A stretch of DNA of 64,000 nucleotides from the NCBI RefSeq assembly GCF_030397665.1, contig NZ_JAPUBT010000002.1, positions 467,383-531,382 of the forward strand, given 5' to 3'. The stretch comes from Janthinobacterium sp. SUN073 (lineage in GTDB: Bacteria > Pseudomonadota > Gammaproteobacteria > Burkholderiales > Burkholderiaceae_D). Both the position numbers and the translations under genes were made by a program. The notes under the pieces were generated by a model, which saw only the letters and a list, made by a program, of their open reading frames with translations, made no database searches and was not told the origin of the DNA. Below, in pieces: positions 8,404-16,593 of the stretch. Position 1 is the first letter of the stretch. Each line of letters begins with the position of its first letter.

Positions 8404-9134
8404 TGGCGCGCCTGATCCAGCCCATGCGGCGCCAGTTGCTGCGCCTCGCCGGCGCCGTGCTGTGCTCGCCCGTGCTTGCGCGCGCGGCCGACAACGACCT
8501 GCCCCGCGCCGTGCGCCAGCGCATCGTCGCCACCCTCGACGCACCGCTGCCCAAGATACTCAATGTGCAGCACCTGGCGCTGATACGGCGCTTCAACATC
8601 GGCTGGTCGCCCGTGGAAAGCGGCGCGCCCATGCTCAATCCGGCCTACCCGCTGGGCAAGGGAGATACCGTGGCACTGGCCATGCAAGCCATCGCCAGCA
8701 AGGATGCGGCACTGGCCGCCCAGCGCCTGATGGAAGCGTCGCTGCTGCTGCCCCACTTCGTGCAGATGGCCGACCTGAAACCGGGCAGCTATGCCAATGG
8801 CAAGGCGCCGTTTACCTTGACCGCCCGGCATCTGGCGCTGCTGCGGCAACAGTCGTGGATGACGCCGGAAATGCTGGGCATGGGTGCGGAAGACTACCTG
8901 GCCGAAGGCTACTGGCCCACCCCGTCCGTCGATGGCAAGCGCCCGTATGGCGACTTCACGAATTACCCGGTGGAAATGGCGCAAGTGCTGGGCCTGCCCG
9001 TGCGCCAGCAGGCGGACGGCAGCCTGGCCATCACGCCCGCGCTGAGATCGGAAATGAAAGCGCTGCACCAGCAGACCATGCCTGCGTTGCAAGTGTTCGT
9101 GCGGGAAGCGGGCTTGCGGCGTAATACACTATGA
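8403..9134 (+). CDS. Hypothetical exported protein, coupled to the preceding gene
   Basis: A 243-residue protein of unknown function. The N-terminus MARLIQPMRRQLLRLAGAVL has a twin-arginine-like or Sec signal with likely cleavage near ARA (residue about 29). The mature part is helical, with repeated short motifs such as MQAIASKDAALAAQRLMEAS. The start overlaps the previous stop (TGATG), so both proteins are likely made together and may act together in the periplasm. I recognise no catalytic motif. The gene ends 56 bases before the convergent Imm52-like gene. Confidence 0.65.
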   Translation: MARLIQPMRRQLLRLAGAVLCSPVLARAADNDLPRAVRQRIVATLDAPLPKILNVQHLALIRRFNIGWSPVESGAPMLNPAYPLGKGDTVALAMQAIASKDAALAAQRLMEASLLLPHFVQMADLKPGSYANGKAPFTLTARHLALLRQQSWMTPEMLGMGAEDYLAEGYWPTPSVDGKRPYGDFTNYPVEMAQVLGLPVRQQADGSLAITPALRSEMKALHQQTMPALQVFVREAGLRRNTL

Positions 9135-9190
9135 AGTCGGCGAGCATCAAGGCCACAAGCATCGCAGTTATCGCTCCAGGCTCTTGCCGC

Positions 9191-9925
9191 TCACTCCTTA
9201 TTCAGGAAAAATCCGACAGGAAACAGGCACTTGAGCTCCGCGCGCCGTCGTAAAAACATTGGGAAGTCATTTTCAACATCCTCGATACTTTCCGTTACCC
9301 TGACCAGGATACCCTCACCCATCTGTTCCACGAAAAATCCAGCGGCCAGCAGCCGCTCCACATCGATGCGCGGACAAAAGTCCGGCCCATAGAACATGGC
9401 CCACGCTACTTCCGGAATGTCCGGCCTGAGGGACGCATTGAACGATCCCAGGCGAAAACTATCGTAGAGGCCGAGGCTTGCCAATTCAAGCGGAACGAAG
9501 GGATGCAGCATCGCGATCTGAGGCGGAAAGATATGACACCACTGCTTGAAGAGCATGTAGAAATCGACATTCTGGCTATACGCTGACGTGAAACTCACGC
9601 CACCAGGCACGATCTGGCCGCGGATATTACGCTTTGTGTGGCTCACATAGCCGGTGGACTTGATGGCTTTTCTTCGTCGCCATGCGAATTCTTCCGCCAC
9701 TTCAAACATGCCGCCCTCATAACGCAAGGTAGAAGGTGCTGCCCAGCGCTCTTCCATCGCCATTTTTCCGGCGTAAGATTCGGTGAATTTATCCGGATTA
9801 TGCGATATCTGCTCCGGCAAGAGCAGTCCGGCGTGCCCCTCCAGCGTGCCGATGAACTGTTCGCCAACCGCCCATGACTCCGTGGGCGCCTTCGTGCGTA
9901 TGGTAAGTTGAATATATGGTTTCAC
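9191..9925 (-). CDS. Imm52-like protein, possible orphan immunity protein
   Basis: A 244-residue cytosolic protein with no signal. The C-terminal ~80 residues have the layout I associate with the Imm52 family of polymorphic-toxin immunity proteins: EVAWAMFYGPDF, then GFFVEQMGEGILVRVTES and a conserved helix near FLRRRAELKCLF. This assignment is from pattern memory only. The start is GTG at 9925, the only start before an in-frame stop three codons upstream, with a weak GGAAA site. It follows the penicillin-binding protein gene in the same direction with a 53-base gap. No toxin gene lies nearby. The third positions are less GC-rich than in neighbours, consistent with acquisition. Confidence 0.5.
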   Translation of the reverse strand: MKPYIQLTIRTKAPTESWAVGEQFIGTLEGHAGLLLPEQISHNPDKFTESYAGKMAMEERWAAPSTLRYEGGMFEVAEEFAWRRRKAIKSTGYVSHTKRNIRGQIVPGGVSFTSAYSQNVDFYMLFKQWCHIFPPQIAMLHPFVPLELASLGLYDSFRLGSFNASLRPDIPEVAWAMFYGPDFCPRIDVERLLAAGFFVEQMGEGILVRVTESIEDVENDFPMFLRRRAELKCLFPVGFFLNKE

Positions 9926-9978
9926 GCGTTAGCGGCTTTCCAGAAGTACTGCGTCCCCAACCCCATCGACACAGCGGA

Positions 9979-12438
9979 TTAACCTTGCGGCGCAGGCGCA
10001 GGCGCCGGCTGCGGATTCGGCGCAGGTGCGGGCGCCGGCTCCGGCACCGCCTTGCCATGCGTCTCCTGCTCGCCTTCGGCCGGCACGGCCAGCGGCGCTG
10101 GCGGCACGCCTTCCTGCAGCAAGTCTCCCGGCTCTTCCACCGGTTCGTCCTGCGGCTCATCCACCGGTTCCACATGGCGCAGCGGTGGCGGTGGCTTGCC
10201 GCCGGGGAAAATGGCGTCGCGCGACAGCTTGCCCGTGTCCAGCGCCGTCTTGAAGAAGTCGCCCACCACCAGCACGGCGTTGTGGCCGCCCTGGCCCCAG
10301 TAGTTGCTGCGCATGGTGACGCGCGCGTCATTGAAGCCCACCCAGGCGCCGCCCACCAGTTCCGGGTGCATCAAAATGAACCAGCCGTCCGCATTGTTTT
10401 GCGTGGTGCCGCTCTTGCCGGCCACGTCGGAACGGATGCCGAAGCGGCTGCGGATGGCCGTGCCCGTGCCGCGGTCGATGACGCCGCGCATCATGTCCGT
10501 CAGCGTGGCCGCCGATTCTTCTTTCATGGCGCGCTGGGGCTTGTCTTCGCCAAAACGGGCGATGACCTTGCCTTCGCGGTCGGTGATGTGCGTGACGACG
10601 AACGGCAGGCGCGCTTCGCCCTGAGCCGCGATGCTGGCGTAGGCGTTGACCATTTCCAATAAGGTGACGGGACTGGTGCCCAGCGCCAGCGACGGCACTT
10701 TTTCCAGCTTGCTGTCGCGGATGCCGAGCGCGCGCGCCAGTTTGATGATCGGCGGCAAGCCGACATCCTGCATCACTTGCGCCGTGATGGTGTTTTTCGA
10801 GTAAACAAGGCCGTCGCGCATGGTCATGTCGCGTCCCGTGGTACCGCTCATGTCGGTCGGGCGCCATTTGGTGCCGTCGGCCGCCTTGATATCCATCACT
10901 TCATCGCGGTAGACGTGGTCGGGGCTCAGGCCCTTTTCCAGCGCCGCGCCATACACAATGGGTTTGAAGGTGGAGCCGGGCTGGCGCGCCGCCTGCGACA
11001 CGTGGTCAAATTGCTCGCGCGCAAAGTCGCGGCTGCCCACCCAGGCGCGCACGGCGCCTGTGGCCGGGTCCATGGCCGCAAAACCCGCTTCCAGCCGCGT
11101 CTTCGACTTGCGCAGGGCCGCCATGAAGGCGCGGTCGCCCTTCAGCTGCGCCAGCGCCGCCTCGGGCGTGGCGCCGGCCGCCGTCAGCTTGCGGTAGTCG
11201 CCCGACTCGCGCACGAAGGAATCGAGCAGGGCCGGATGCGATTTCCAGAAATACTCGAACGCCACGCTGCCAGCCTGCATGCCCGCGTACATGCCCGTCG
11301 AAGTGGACGACGGCACACCCGCGCGGCTCCATTCCACGTCGGCAATCGCTTGCAAGGCATTCGCCTGGCGTTCGACGGCGCGCTCGGCCGCCTGCTGCAA
11401 ATCGTGGTCCAGCGTGGTATGCACGATTAAGCCGTCGCGCTCCAGGTTGTAATCGTTTTCGTCAGCCCAGTCGATCAGCCACTTGCGCACATAGGCCGTG
11501 AAATGGCTGTCCGATTGCGCCCGCTCGCTCTGGCGCTCGAAATGCAGGCGCAGCGGACGCTTGATCAACTGTTTATAGCGCGCCTCGTCGATGACGTCGT
11601 GCTTGCGCATTTGCCCCAGCACCACGTTGCGCCGCTGCAGGGAGCGTTCGGGATTGCCCACGGGATTGTAGTAATTCGTGCCCTTGAGCATGCCGACCAG
11701 GGTGGCGCTTTCCAGGATATCGAGGCGCGACGCGGGCTTGTCGAAGTAGGTGCGGGCCGCCATCTCGATGCCATAGGTGTTGTACAGGAAAGGCACCGTG
11801 TTCAAATACGCTTCCAGGATTTCCGTCTTGCTGTAGGTGGCCTCGATTTTGAGGGCCGTGATCAGCTCCTTCAGCTTGCGGTTCAGGTTGCGCGAGCGGC
11901 CTATTTCCTCGGGGAACATATTGCGCGCCAACTGCTGCGTGATGGTGGAGCCGCCCTGGGGGTTGCCACCCGCCGTGTGCAAGATGGCGCCGGCCGTGCG
12001 CGTGAAGTCGATGCCGTGGTGTTCGTAGAAACGGTGGTCTTCCGTCGAGATCAAGGCGCTGATCACGTTTGGCGAAATCTGTTTTAACGTGACCCGTTCC
12101 TGCAAGCCCTGGTCGAAACGCACCAGTTCCTTGCCGTCGGTGCTGACCATGGTGCTCGGTGCGGCCGCGCGCGCCTGGCGCAAATCGTGGATGCTGGGCG
12201 TCAAGGGTATCAGCAGCAGCAGGTATAGCGTCAACAAGGCCAGCAAAGCCAGAAAGGACCACAGGCCCAGCACCAGCGCGCGCCGCACGGGCGGCAAGGT
12301 CATCAAGTGCGCATGGCCGCGCCGGTACAGCGCCACTGCTTTTACCCACGCCAGCCCCGTCATACGAACGACCTGCGCGCGCGCCTGTATCCACGCCTGC
12401 CGTGCTTTTTCCTGAAACTGCTCCATGCCTGATGCCAT
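9979..12438 (-). CDS. Class A penicillin-binding protein (PBP1-type bifunctional transglycosylase/transpeptidase)
   Basis: An 819-residue inner-membrane peptidoglycan synthase. A cytoplasmic leader is followed by a membrane segment at about 52-79, then the GT51 domain with catalytic STEDHRFYEH (E133) and GGSTITQQLARNMF (163-175). The transpeptidase shows SxxK at S489-K492 (in GSTFKP), SKN at 547-549 and KSGT at 675-678, so both activities look intact. The end is a long Pro/Ala/Glu-rich tail of about 85 residues, probably disordered. The chosen start gives MASGMEQF; a second Met five codons in is also possible. An OXA beta-lactamase lies upstream, but not in the same operon. Confidence 0.92.
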   Translation of the reverse strand: MASGMEQFQEKARQAWIQARAQVVRMTGLAWVKAVALYRRGHAHLMTLPPVRRALVLGLWSFLALLALLTLYLLLLIPLTPSIHDLRQARAAAPSTMVSTDGKELVRFDQGLQERVTLKQISPNVISALISTEDHRFYEHHGIDFTRTAGAILHTAGGNPQGGSTITQQLARNMFPEEIGRSRNLNRKLKELITALKIEATYSKTEILEAYLNTVPFLYNTYGIEMAARTYFDKPASRLDILESATLVGMLKGTNYYNPVGNPERSLQRRNVVLGQMRKHDVIDEARYKQLIKRPLRLHFERQSERAQSDSHFTAYVRKWLIDWADENDYNLERDGLIVHTTLDHDLQQAAERAVERQANALQAIADVEWSRAGVPSSTSTGMYAGMQAGSVAFEYFWKSHPALLDSFVRESGDYRKLTAAGATPEAALAQLKGDRAFMAALRKSKTRLEAGFAAMDPATGAVRAWVGSRDFAREQFDHVSQAARQPGSTFKPIVYGAALEKGLSPDHVYRDEVMDIKAADGTKWRPTDMSGTTGRDMTMRDGLVYSKNTITAQVMQDVGLPPIIKLARALGIRDSKLEKVPSLALGTSPVTLLEMVNAYASIAAQGEARLPFVVTHITDREGKVIARFGEDKPQRAMKEESAATLTDMMRGVIDRGTGTAIRSRFGIRSDVAGKSGTTQNNADGWFILMHPELVGGAWVGFNDARVTMRSNYWGQGGHNAVLVVGDFFKTALDTGKLSRDAIFPGGKPPPPLRHVEPVDEPQDEPVEEPGDLLQEGVPPAPLAVPAEGEQETHGKAVPEPAPAPAPNPQPAPAPAPQG

Positions 12439-12603
12439 GCTTGTAACCTTGTCTGATGCCGGATGATCCGTTTCAGCAAGTATATAGGGCGGGCAATGTG
12501 GCGGGATGGAAATAAGTAAGCGGAAGTACGGAAGATGACCGGATTATTGCCAATACGTAAAACAATCAGTTAATATCGGCTGGCACTCCCGCCACACTCA
12601 CTG

Positions 12604-12741
12604 ATGGACGCCGCCATGCCCGCCCTGTCTGCACGCCAGCAACTGCAAGCCACCTTCCTTGCCGCCTGCGGCTTTGCCGTGTTTTGTTTTGGTATCCGGC
12701 TGGGTTATCAACTGGTTCATCGGCTTTTGTTGGGGGCCTAA
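12604..12741 (+). CDS. Possible small membrane protein (45 aa)
   Basis: A short open frame beginning MDAAMPALSARQQLQA with one hydrophobic segment, TFLAACGFAVFCFGI, and a basic end. It lies in the 165-base gap upstream of the penicillin-binding protein gene and converges on the next gene, overlapping its stop by four bases. There is no clear ribosome site, so it may be chance. It resembles the many single-span peptides of unknown function. Confidence 0.28.
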   Translation: MDAAMPALSARQQLQATFLAACGFAVFCFGIRLGYQLVHRLLLGA

Positions 12742-13133
12742 GCGAGACAGGCATCGAGCCGCGCCACGGTGATGCCGACGTACTCGCCCACGCAGCGTGC
12801 GTCTCGCGTATAAAAAGCGTCTTCCACTAGCAGCAGGCCGCAGTCGCAGATGACGGGGTCAACCTGGGTCACGACGCCGAGCGCCAGGTAGCGCCAGCCG
12901 TCAAGCCGGCGCAGCCCCTGCTCCTGGCCCGGATTGGCGCGGAAGATGGCGTCCCAGTCGTCCATCTCGCTGGGCATGGGCGACAGTTCGAGCTGAACTT
13001 GCGTGCCGGTGGCCATCTGCGCGCCGCCGAACTCGTCCATCACATGCAGGCGCTGGCCATCCACTTCGATGACGGCTTCCAGGTACTCTCCCTCGGATGC
13101 GATGAAGGTAGCGGCGACGATGCTGGCCGTCAC
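12738..13133 (-). CDS. Hypothetical protein coupled to the OXA beta-lactamase gene
   Basis: A 131-residue protein without a signal peptide. It is acidic, with a beta-rich pattern (EGEYLEAVIEVDGQRLHVMD, then DGWRYLALGVVTQVDPVICD), possibly an OB- or SH3-like small domain; I do not recognise the family. Its GTG start overlaps the beta-lactamase stop (GTGA), so translation is probably coupled. That links it to the beta-lactamase by expression only; no role can be given from sequence. Confidence 0.65.
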   Translation of the reverse strand: MTASIVAATFIASEGEYLEAVIEVDGQRLHVMDEFGGAQMATGTQVQLELSPMPSEMDDWDAIFRANPGQEQGLRRLDGWRYLALGVVTQVDPVICDCGLLLVEDAFYTRDARCVGEYVGITVARLDACLA

Positions 13134-13948
13134 TTCTGCGCCTGCTCCAGCAGGGCCGGCAATTCTTTCAGCATCGCGTCGCGCGTACGCAGGCCGGCTG
13201 ATGGCAAGCCCTTCTGCTCGTCCTGCACCAGGCGCGCAAACACGACGCTGCGCTCGCCCTTGCTGGCCCAGCCCACGAACCAGCCGTAGCCATGCGCCTC
13301 ATCAAAGCTGCCGTCGGCCTTGCGCGGGAAGGCCGCGCCCGTCTTGCCGTGCACTTGCCAGCCATCCACGTCCGCCAGGCGCGTCAAGCGCTGCGTTTCC
13401 TGCATCGCCTGTTTCGTCACGGGCAACTGGTAATTGACCAGTTTGCGCAAGAAACCCAGCTGTTCCAGCGGAGAGATCTTCAGCGAAGAGCTGATCCACG
13501 AGCGCTCCAGGCTATTGTCCTTGCCCGGATCGCCCGACACATCCGCATTGCCATAGCGCAAAGCCTTGGCGTACTTCTGGAAGCGCTCGGCGCCCAGCGC
13601 CTGCGTGATCTGCTGCGAATACCAGACGACGGAATACTGCATCCAGCGCGACGGGTCCGTATCCTGGCGCCACGCTTCGCCGCCCCAGTCCACATAGCCC
13701 TGGCGGTATGGCAGGATCGGCTTATGCTCATCCTTGAGGAAACCGGCGTCGTAGCCCATCAGGCTGAGCGCGATCTTGAAGGTGGAGGCGGGCGTGACTC
13801 TGTCGATGCAATTACCCTCTTGCAACAAGACGGCGCCGGTTCTGGCGTCGGCCATGGCGGTGCAGATGGTGCCGGCCTGGGCTGGCGAGGCGGCCAGCGT
13901 GGCGCCTGCCAGGCCGAGGATGAACGGGAAGAATGCGCGGTATTTCAT
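13130..13948 (-). CDS. Class D (OXA-type) beta-lactamase
   Basis: A 272-residue secreted serine beta-lactamase. A signal peptide (residues 1-25, ending SPAQA) is followed by all class D motifs: STFK at 55-58 with the active-site Ser and carboxylated Lys, SVV at 106-108, YGN at 132-134, W151 and KTG at 202-204. This order and spacing match OXA enzymes, so it is likely active in the periplasm. It resembles chromosomal OXA genes of soil Burkholderiales rather than integron types; no cassette or IS is adjacent. The ATG at 13948 was chosen because it starts a clean signal peptide. It overlaps the downstream hypothetical gene by GTGA. Confidence 0.93.
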   Translation of the reverse strand: MKYRAFFPFILGLAGATLAASPAQAGTICTAMADARTGAVLLQEGNCIDRVTPASTFKIALSLMGYDAGFLKDEHKPILPYRQGYVDWGGEAWRQDTDPSRWMQYSVVWYSQQITQALGAERFQKYAKALRYGNADVSGDPGKDNSLERSWISSSLKISPLEQLGFLRKLVNYQLPVTKQAMQETQRLTRLADVDGWQVHGKTGAAFPRKADGSFDEAHGYGWFVGWASKGERSVVFARLVQDEQKGLPSAGLRTRDAMLKELPALLEQAQK

Positions 13949-14034
13949 GGGCCTCCGGGGCTGGGGAGAAGGACAAAGCGAAATTGTACCGGGCAGCGCG
14001 GCGCGATGCCAGCGCTGATGCAGCACATACACCA

Positions 14035-14202
14035 CTAGCGCCCCGCTGGCGCGCCCGGCTGGCGTTGCCGCTTCAAATGTTCCTCTTCCAGCTCGTCCAT
14101 GCCCAGCTTTTCCTCGTCGATCAGCGCACGTTCGCGCCGTTCGCGCTCCAGTTCCGCTTCCAGGCTGTCATCGCCCACTTCCCGCTCGATTTTCTCCGGC
14201 AT
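14035..14202 (-). CDS. Small charged hypothetical protein (55 aa)
   Basis: Starts MPEKIEREVGDDSLEAELER and is almost entirely charged and helical (Glu/Arg runs), probably a short coiled coil or disordered protein. The ATG at 14202 has AAGGA eight bases upstream, which favours it over a GTG five codons earlier. It lies between folE2 and the beta-lactamase gene on the same strand, with an 86-base gap to the latter. Function unknown. Confidence 0.55.
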   Translation of the reverse strand: MPEKIEREVGDDSLEAELERERRERALIDEEKLGMDELEEEHLKRQRQPGAPAGR

Positions 14203-14235
14203 GCTGTCTTCCTTCACGGTGGTTGAGTGAAAAAC

Positions 14236-15156
14236 TCAGGCAAGCTGGCCCGCCTGCGCCACGGCATCGTGCGGATGCAGGCTTTCCATATGCCGTACGG
14301 TAACACGCGCCTGCGCATGATGTGGCGCCAGTGACGCCAGCGCGGCCTGCACGCGGCGGGCCGCGTCTTCCACATACATCAGGTTAGCACCATTCAAGCG
14401 CGCGAACGCCTGCTCGTCGGCCCGTTTCACGGCCGTTTGCAGCGGCGTCGCCAGCGCCGCTTCCACCAGGTCGATCAGGGGAAACAGGTCCAGCTCCGCC
14501 TGTTCCGTCAATGCCACGGTGACCGTCGCCGTGCTGCGCTGGCTGTGCGGCGTGGCCAGGCTGGCGTGTTCCTGCAGCCAGTCGCGCGCGGCGATGCCAT
14601 CGATGCCGCCCGCGCCGAATTGCGCCGCAAACGCCTCGGCAAGCAATTGACGCGCCAGCGCCGCCGAACAGGGACAGGTCGACGAGTAGCCGATCTCCAC
14701 CGTCAGGGTCAGGGCAAAGCCCTGCGGAGAAACATGCGCCTGCAGGCGCACGGGATACGATTTCCAGCCCGCCAGCCCCGCCGTCAGCAGCGCCGGCTGG
14801 CGCCGCAGCACGGGGAACGCCAGCGCGAGGCGCGCCTGCGTGCTGCCGCAATCGGCGTGGCTGTCCACCATGCGCCGCAGCACGACGGCCAGCGCGCCCG
14901 CATCGAGCGGCTGTGCGGCGGCAAACGCGTCGAGCAGCAGATACAGCCGCGACATGTGGATGCCCTTCACGTGCGGATCGGGCAAGTCCACCTGCACATC
15001 GGCCCAGGCATGCACTTGCTGGGCCTGACCACCCTCTTCCAGCCACACGGGCAAGGCGATGCCCTGCATGCCGACCCAGTCCAGTGGCAAGGGGTGGCCC
15101 AAGTGGGGGCCGGCAGCCACATCCGGCAGGGGAGAAGAAAGGGAATCGCGCTTCAT
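14236..15156 (-). CDS. folE2: GTP cyclohydrolase FolE2 (type IB)
   Basis: A 306-residue FolE2/MptA-family protein that converts GTP to 7,8-dihydroneopterin triphosphate, the first step of folate and queuosine-type pathways. Visible signatures are WVGMQGIALPVWL near residue 27, VKGIHMSRLYLLL near 65, the metal and catalytic STCPCSAALARQLL near 155 and NGANLMYVEDAARR near 265. FolE2 works with metals other than zinc and is often induced by zinc shortage through Zur (family knowledge). The start is set by a GGAG site 8 bases before the ATG at 15156. Two palindromes lie directly upstream. Confidence 0.92.
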   Translation of the reverse strand: MKRDSLSSPLPDVAAGPHLGHPLPLDWVGMQGIALPVWLEEGGQAQQVHAWADVQVDLPDPHVKGIHMSRLYLLLDAFAAAQPLDAGALAVVLRRMVDSHADCGSTQARLALAFPVLRRQPALLTAGLAGWKSYPVRLQAHVSPQGFALTLTVEIGYSSTCPCSAALARQLLAEAFAAQFGAGGIDGIAARDWLQEHASLATPHSQRSTATVTVALTEQAELDLFPLIDLVEAALATPLQTAVKRADEQAFARLNGANLMYVEDAARRVQAALASLAPHHAQARVTVRHMESLHPHDAVAQAGQLA

Positions 15157-15168
15157 GGTCATGGCTCC

Positions 15169-15226
15169 ATATGCAAACAAGTTGCATATCATGGAGAAAA
15201 ACAGTGGTATTTGCAAGTATCTTGCA
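15169..15226 (-). promoter_or_regulatory. Two palindromic sites upstream of folE2
   Basis: Site 1 is ATATGCAA (15169-15176), five bases, TTGCATAT (15182-15189). Site 2 is TGCAAG (15212-15217), three bases, CTTGCA (15221-15226). Their centres are 40 bases apart, about four helical turns. Both share the TGCAA/TTGCA half-site. They are candidate operators for folE2; the regulator is unknown, and Zur is only a family-based guess. Confidence 0.55.
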
Positions 15227-15247
15227 TTAATGGGCGTTAATGACAGC

Positions 15248-15910
15248 TTAGCCAGCCTTGCGAAACGTCAAATTGATGCGCTGCGCGCCCAACAACGCGT
15301 GTTCGCCGTCCTTCAGGGGCGCCACGCCGTGGAAACGCAGGCGGTCGGCGCCGCCCCACACCACCACGTCGCCGTGCAGCAAAGGAATGCGGGCCGCCTT
15401 GTCTGCCCGCTCGGCGCCGCCGAACAGGAAGGTGGCGGGCAGGCCCAGCGAGACGGAAACGATGGGCGCGGTGAAATCGCATTCATCGCGGTCCTGGTGC
15501 AAGGCCATGCGCGCGCCGGGCGCATAGCGGTTGACCAGGCAAGCGTCGGGCGTGAAGCCCGCATAGCCGGCCGCCAGCGCCGCCTGCTGCGCCAGGCGCA
15601 GGAACACGGGCGGCATCGGCGGCCAGGGGCGGCCGCTGGCCGGATCGAGACGCGCATAGCGGTAGCCGCGTCCATCCGTGATCCAGCCCTGGGCGCCGCA
15701 ATTGCTCATGGCAACGGACATGCGCAAGCCGCCCGGCGTGGCCATGTGGCGCAGGGGTGCCGCCAGCACGATGGCGTCCAGCGCCGGCAGCAGCTCATGC
15801 AGATACGGCAGCGCAAAAGCGCGCAGCAGGACCGACGCGGACGAGCCCGGCACCAGCGGCGCGGGGCCGGCCGGGGCAAGGTCTTCATCGGCAAACAGGG
15901 ACAGGTTCAT
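15248..15910 (-). CDS. alkB: AlkB-type alpha-ketoglutarate-dependent DNA repair dioxygenase
   Basis: A 220-residue Fe(II)/2-oxoglutarate enzyme that removes alkyl groups from 1-methyladenine and 3-methylcytosine in DNA. The family core is clear: substrate loop YRYARLDPASGRPWPPMP, iron ligands H and D in NRYAPGARMALHQDRDE, third His in DRLRFHGVAPLK, and the 2-oxoglutarate-binding Arg pair in GAQRINLTFRKAG at the C-terminus. Length fits E. coli AlkB (216). The ATG at 15910 begins MNLSLFADED, as in related proteins. It stands alone, and its 3' end faces the folE2 upstream region. Confidence 0.93.
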   Translation of the reverse strand: MNLSLFADEDLAPAGPAPLVPGSSASVLLRAFALPYLHELLPALDAIVLAAPLRHMATPGGLRMSVAMSNCGAQGWITDGRGYRYARLDPASGRPWPPMPPVFLRLAQQAALAAGYAGFTPDACLVNRYAPGARMALHQDRDECDFTAPIVSVSLGLPATFLFGGAERADKAARIPLLHGDVVVWGGADRLRFHGVAPLKDGEHALLGAQRINLTFRKAG

Positions 15911-16003
15911 GCCGTCTATTGTAGGCGCGGCGCGGAAAAAGCGCGCGCGGCTGGTCCATGGTGCGCTACAGTAGCGTTTCCAGCCACTACCCCCACCTCC
16001 ACG

Positions 16004-16486
16004 ATGGATCATTACGCCGATTTGCTGCAAACCCTGGCACAGCAGGAAGAAACCCTGCAATTCGAACGCTTCGACAACGATGCCGCGCTGGCCGTGGGCC
16101 TGTGGATCGTCGAAGAAGTGCGCAAGCGGGGCAAGGCCGTCACCGTCAACATCACGCGCAACGGTCAAATCCTGTTCCACCACGCCATGACGGGCGCCAC
16201 GGCGGACCAGGCGGACTGGATACGCCGCAAGAACCAGACGGTGCAGCGCTTTTGCCACAGCTCCTACTACATGGGCATCTCGTATAAAAGCCGCGGCAGC
16301 ACTTTCGAAGACGTGAAATACCTCGATGACATCGAGTACGCGGGCCACGGCGGCGCCTTCCCGTTGCTGATACGCGGCGTGGGCCTGGTCGGCACGGTAA
16401 GCGTCTCCGGCCTGGCGCAGGCCGACGACCACGCGCTGGTGGTGGCGGCGCTGCAAGCGCAGCTGGACGCACAGCCGGGCAAATAG
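16004..16486 (+). CDS. UPF0303 / heme-degrading-domain (GlcG-like) protein
   Basis: A 160-residue protein of the UPF0303 family (GlcG/HbpS-like fold). Characteristic stretches are AVTVNITRNGQILFHHAMTG near residue 50, DWIRRKNQTVQRFCHSSYYM near 75 and HGGAFPLLIRGVGLVGTVSV near 125. The biochemical role is not settled; some relatives bind haem or cobalamin. Start at MDHYADLLQ; the ribosome site is weak (only ACCTCC before it). It is divergent from alkB with a 93-base gap and is followed by the convergent SDR gene. Confidence 0.82.
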   Translation: MDHYADLLQTLAQQEETLQFERFDNDAALAVGLWIVEEVRKRGKAVTVNITRNGQILFHHAMTGATADQADWIRRKNQTVQRFCHSSYYMGISYKSRGSTFEDVKYLDDIEYAGHGGAFPLLIRGVGLVGTVSVSGLAQADDHALVVAALQAQLDAQPGK

Positions 16487-16593
16487 TCGGGCGGCCAGCG
16501 CGTGCGCGCCCTCTTCGCCTATCGTGCGCTGGCACAGGGCCGCCCCTTCGGACGAACAGCCGACGATGCCTACATGTCTGGTCACGCTCTGCC

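Noticed and set aside
14236..15216. Earlier start codon for folE2 at 15216
   Set aside because: It would place the palindromic sites inside the coding region, and a GGAG site stands at the right distance from the ATG at 15156.
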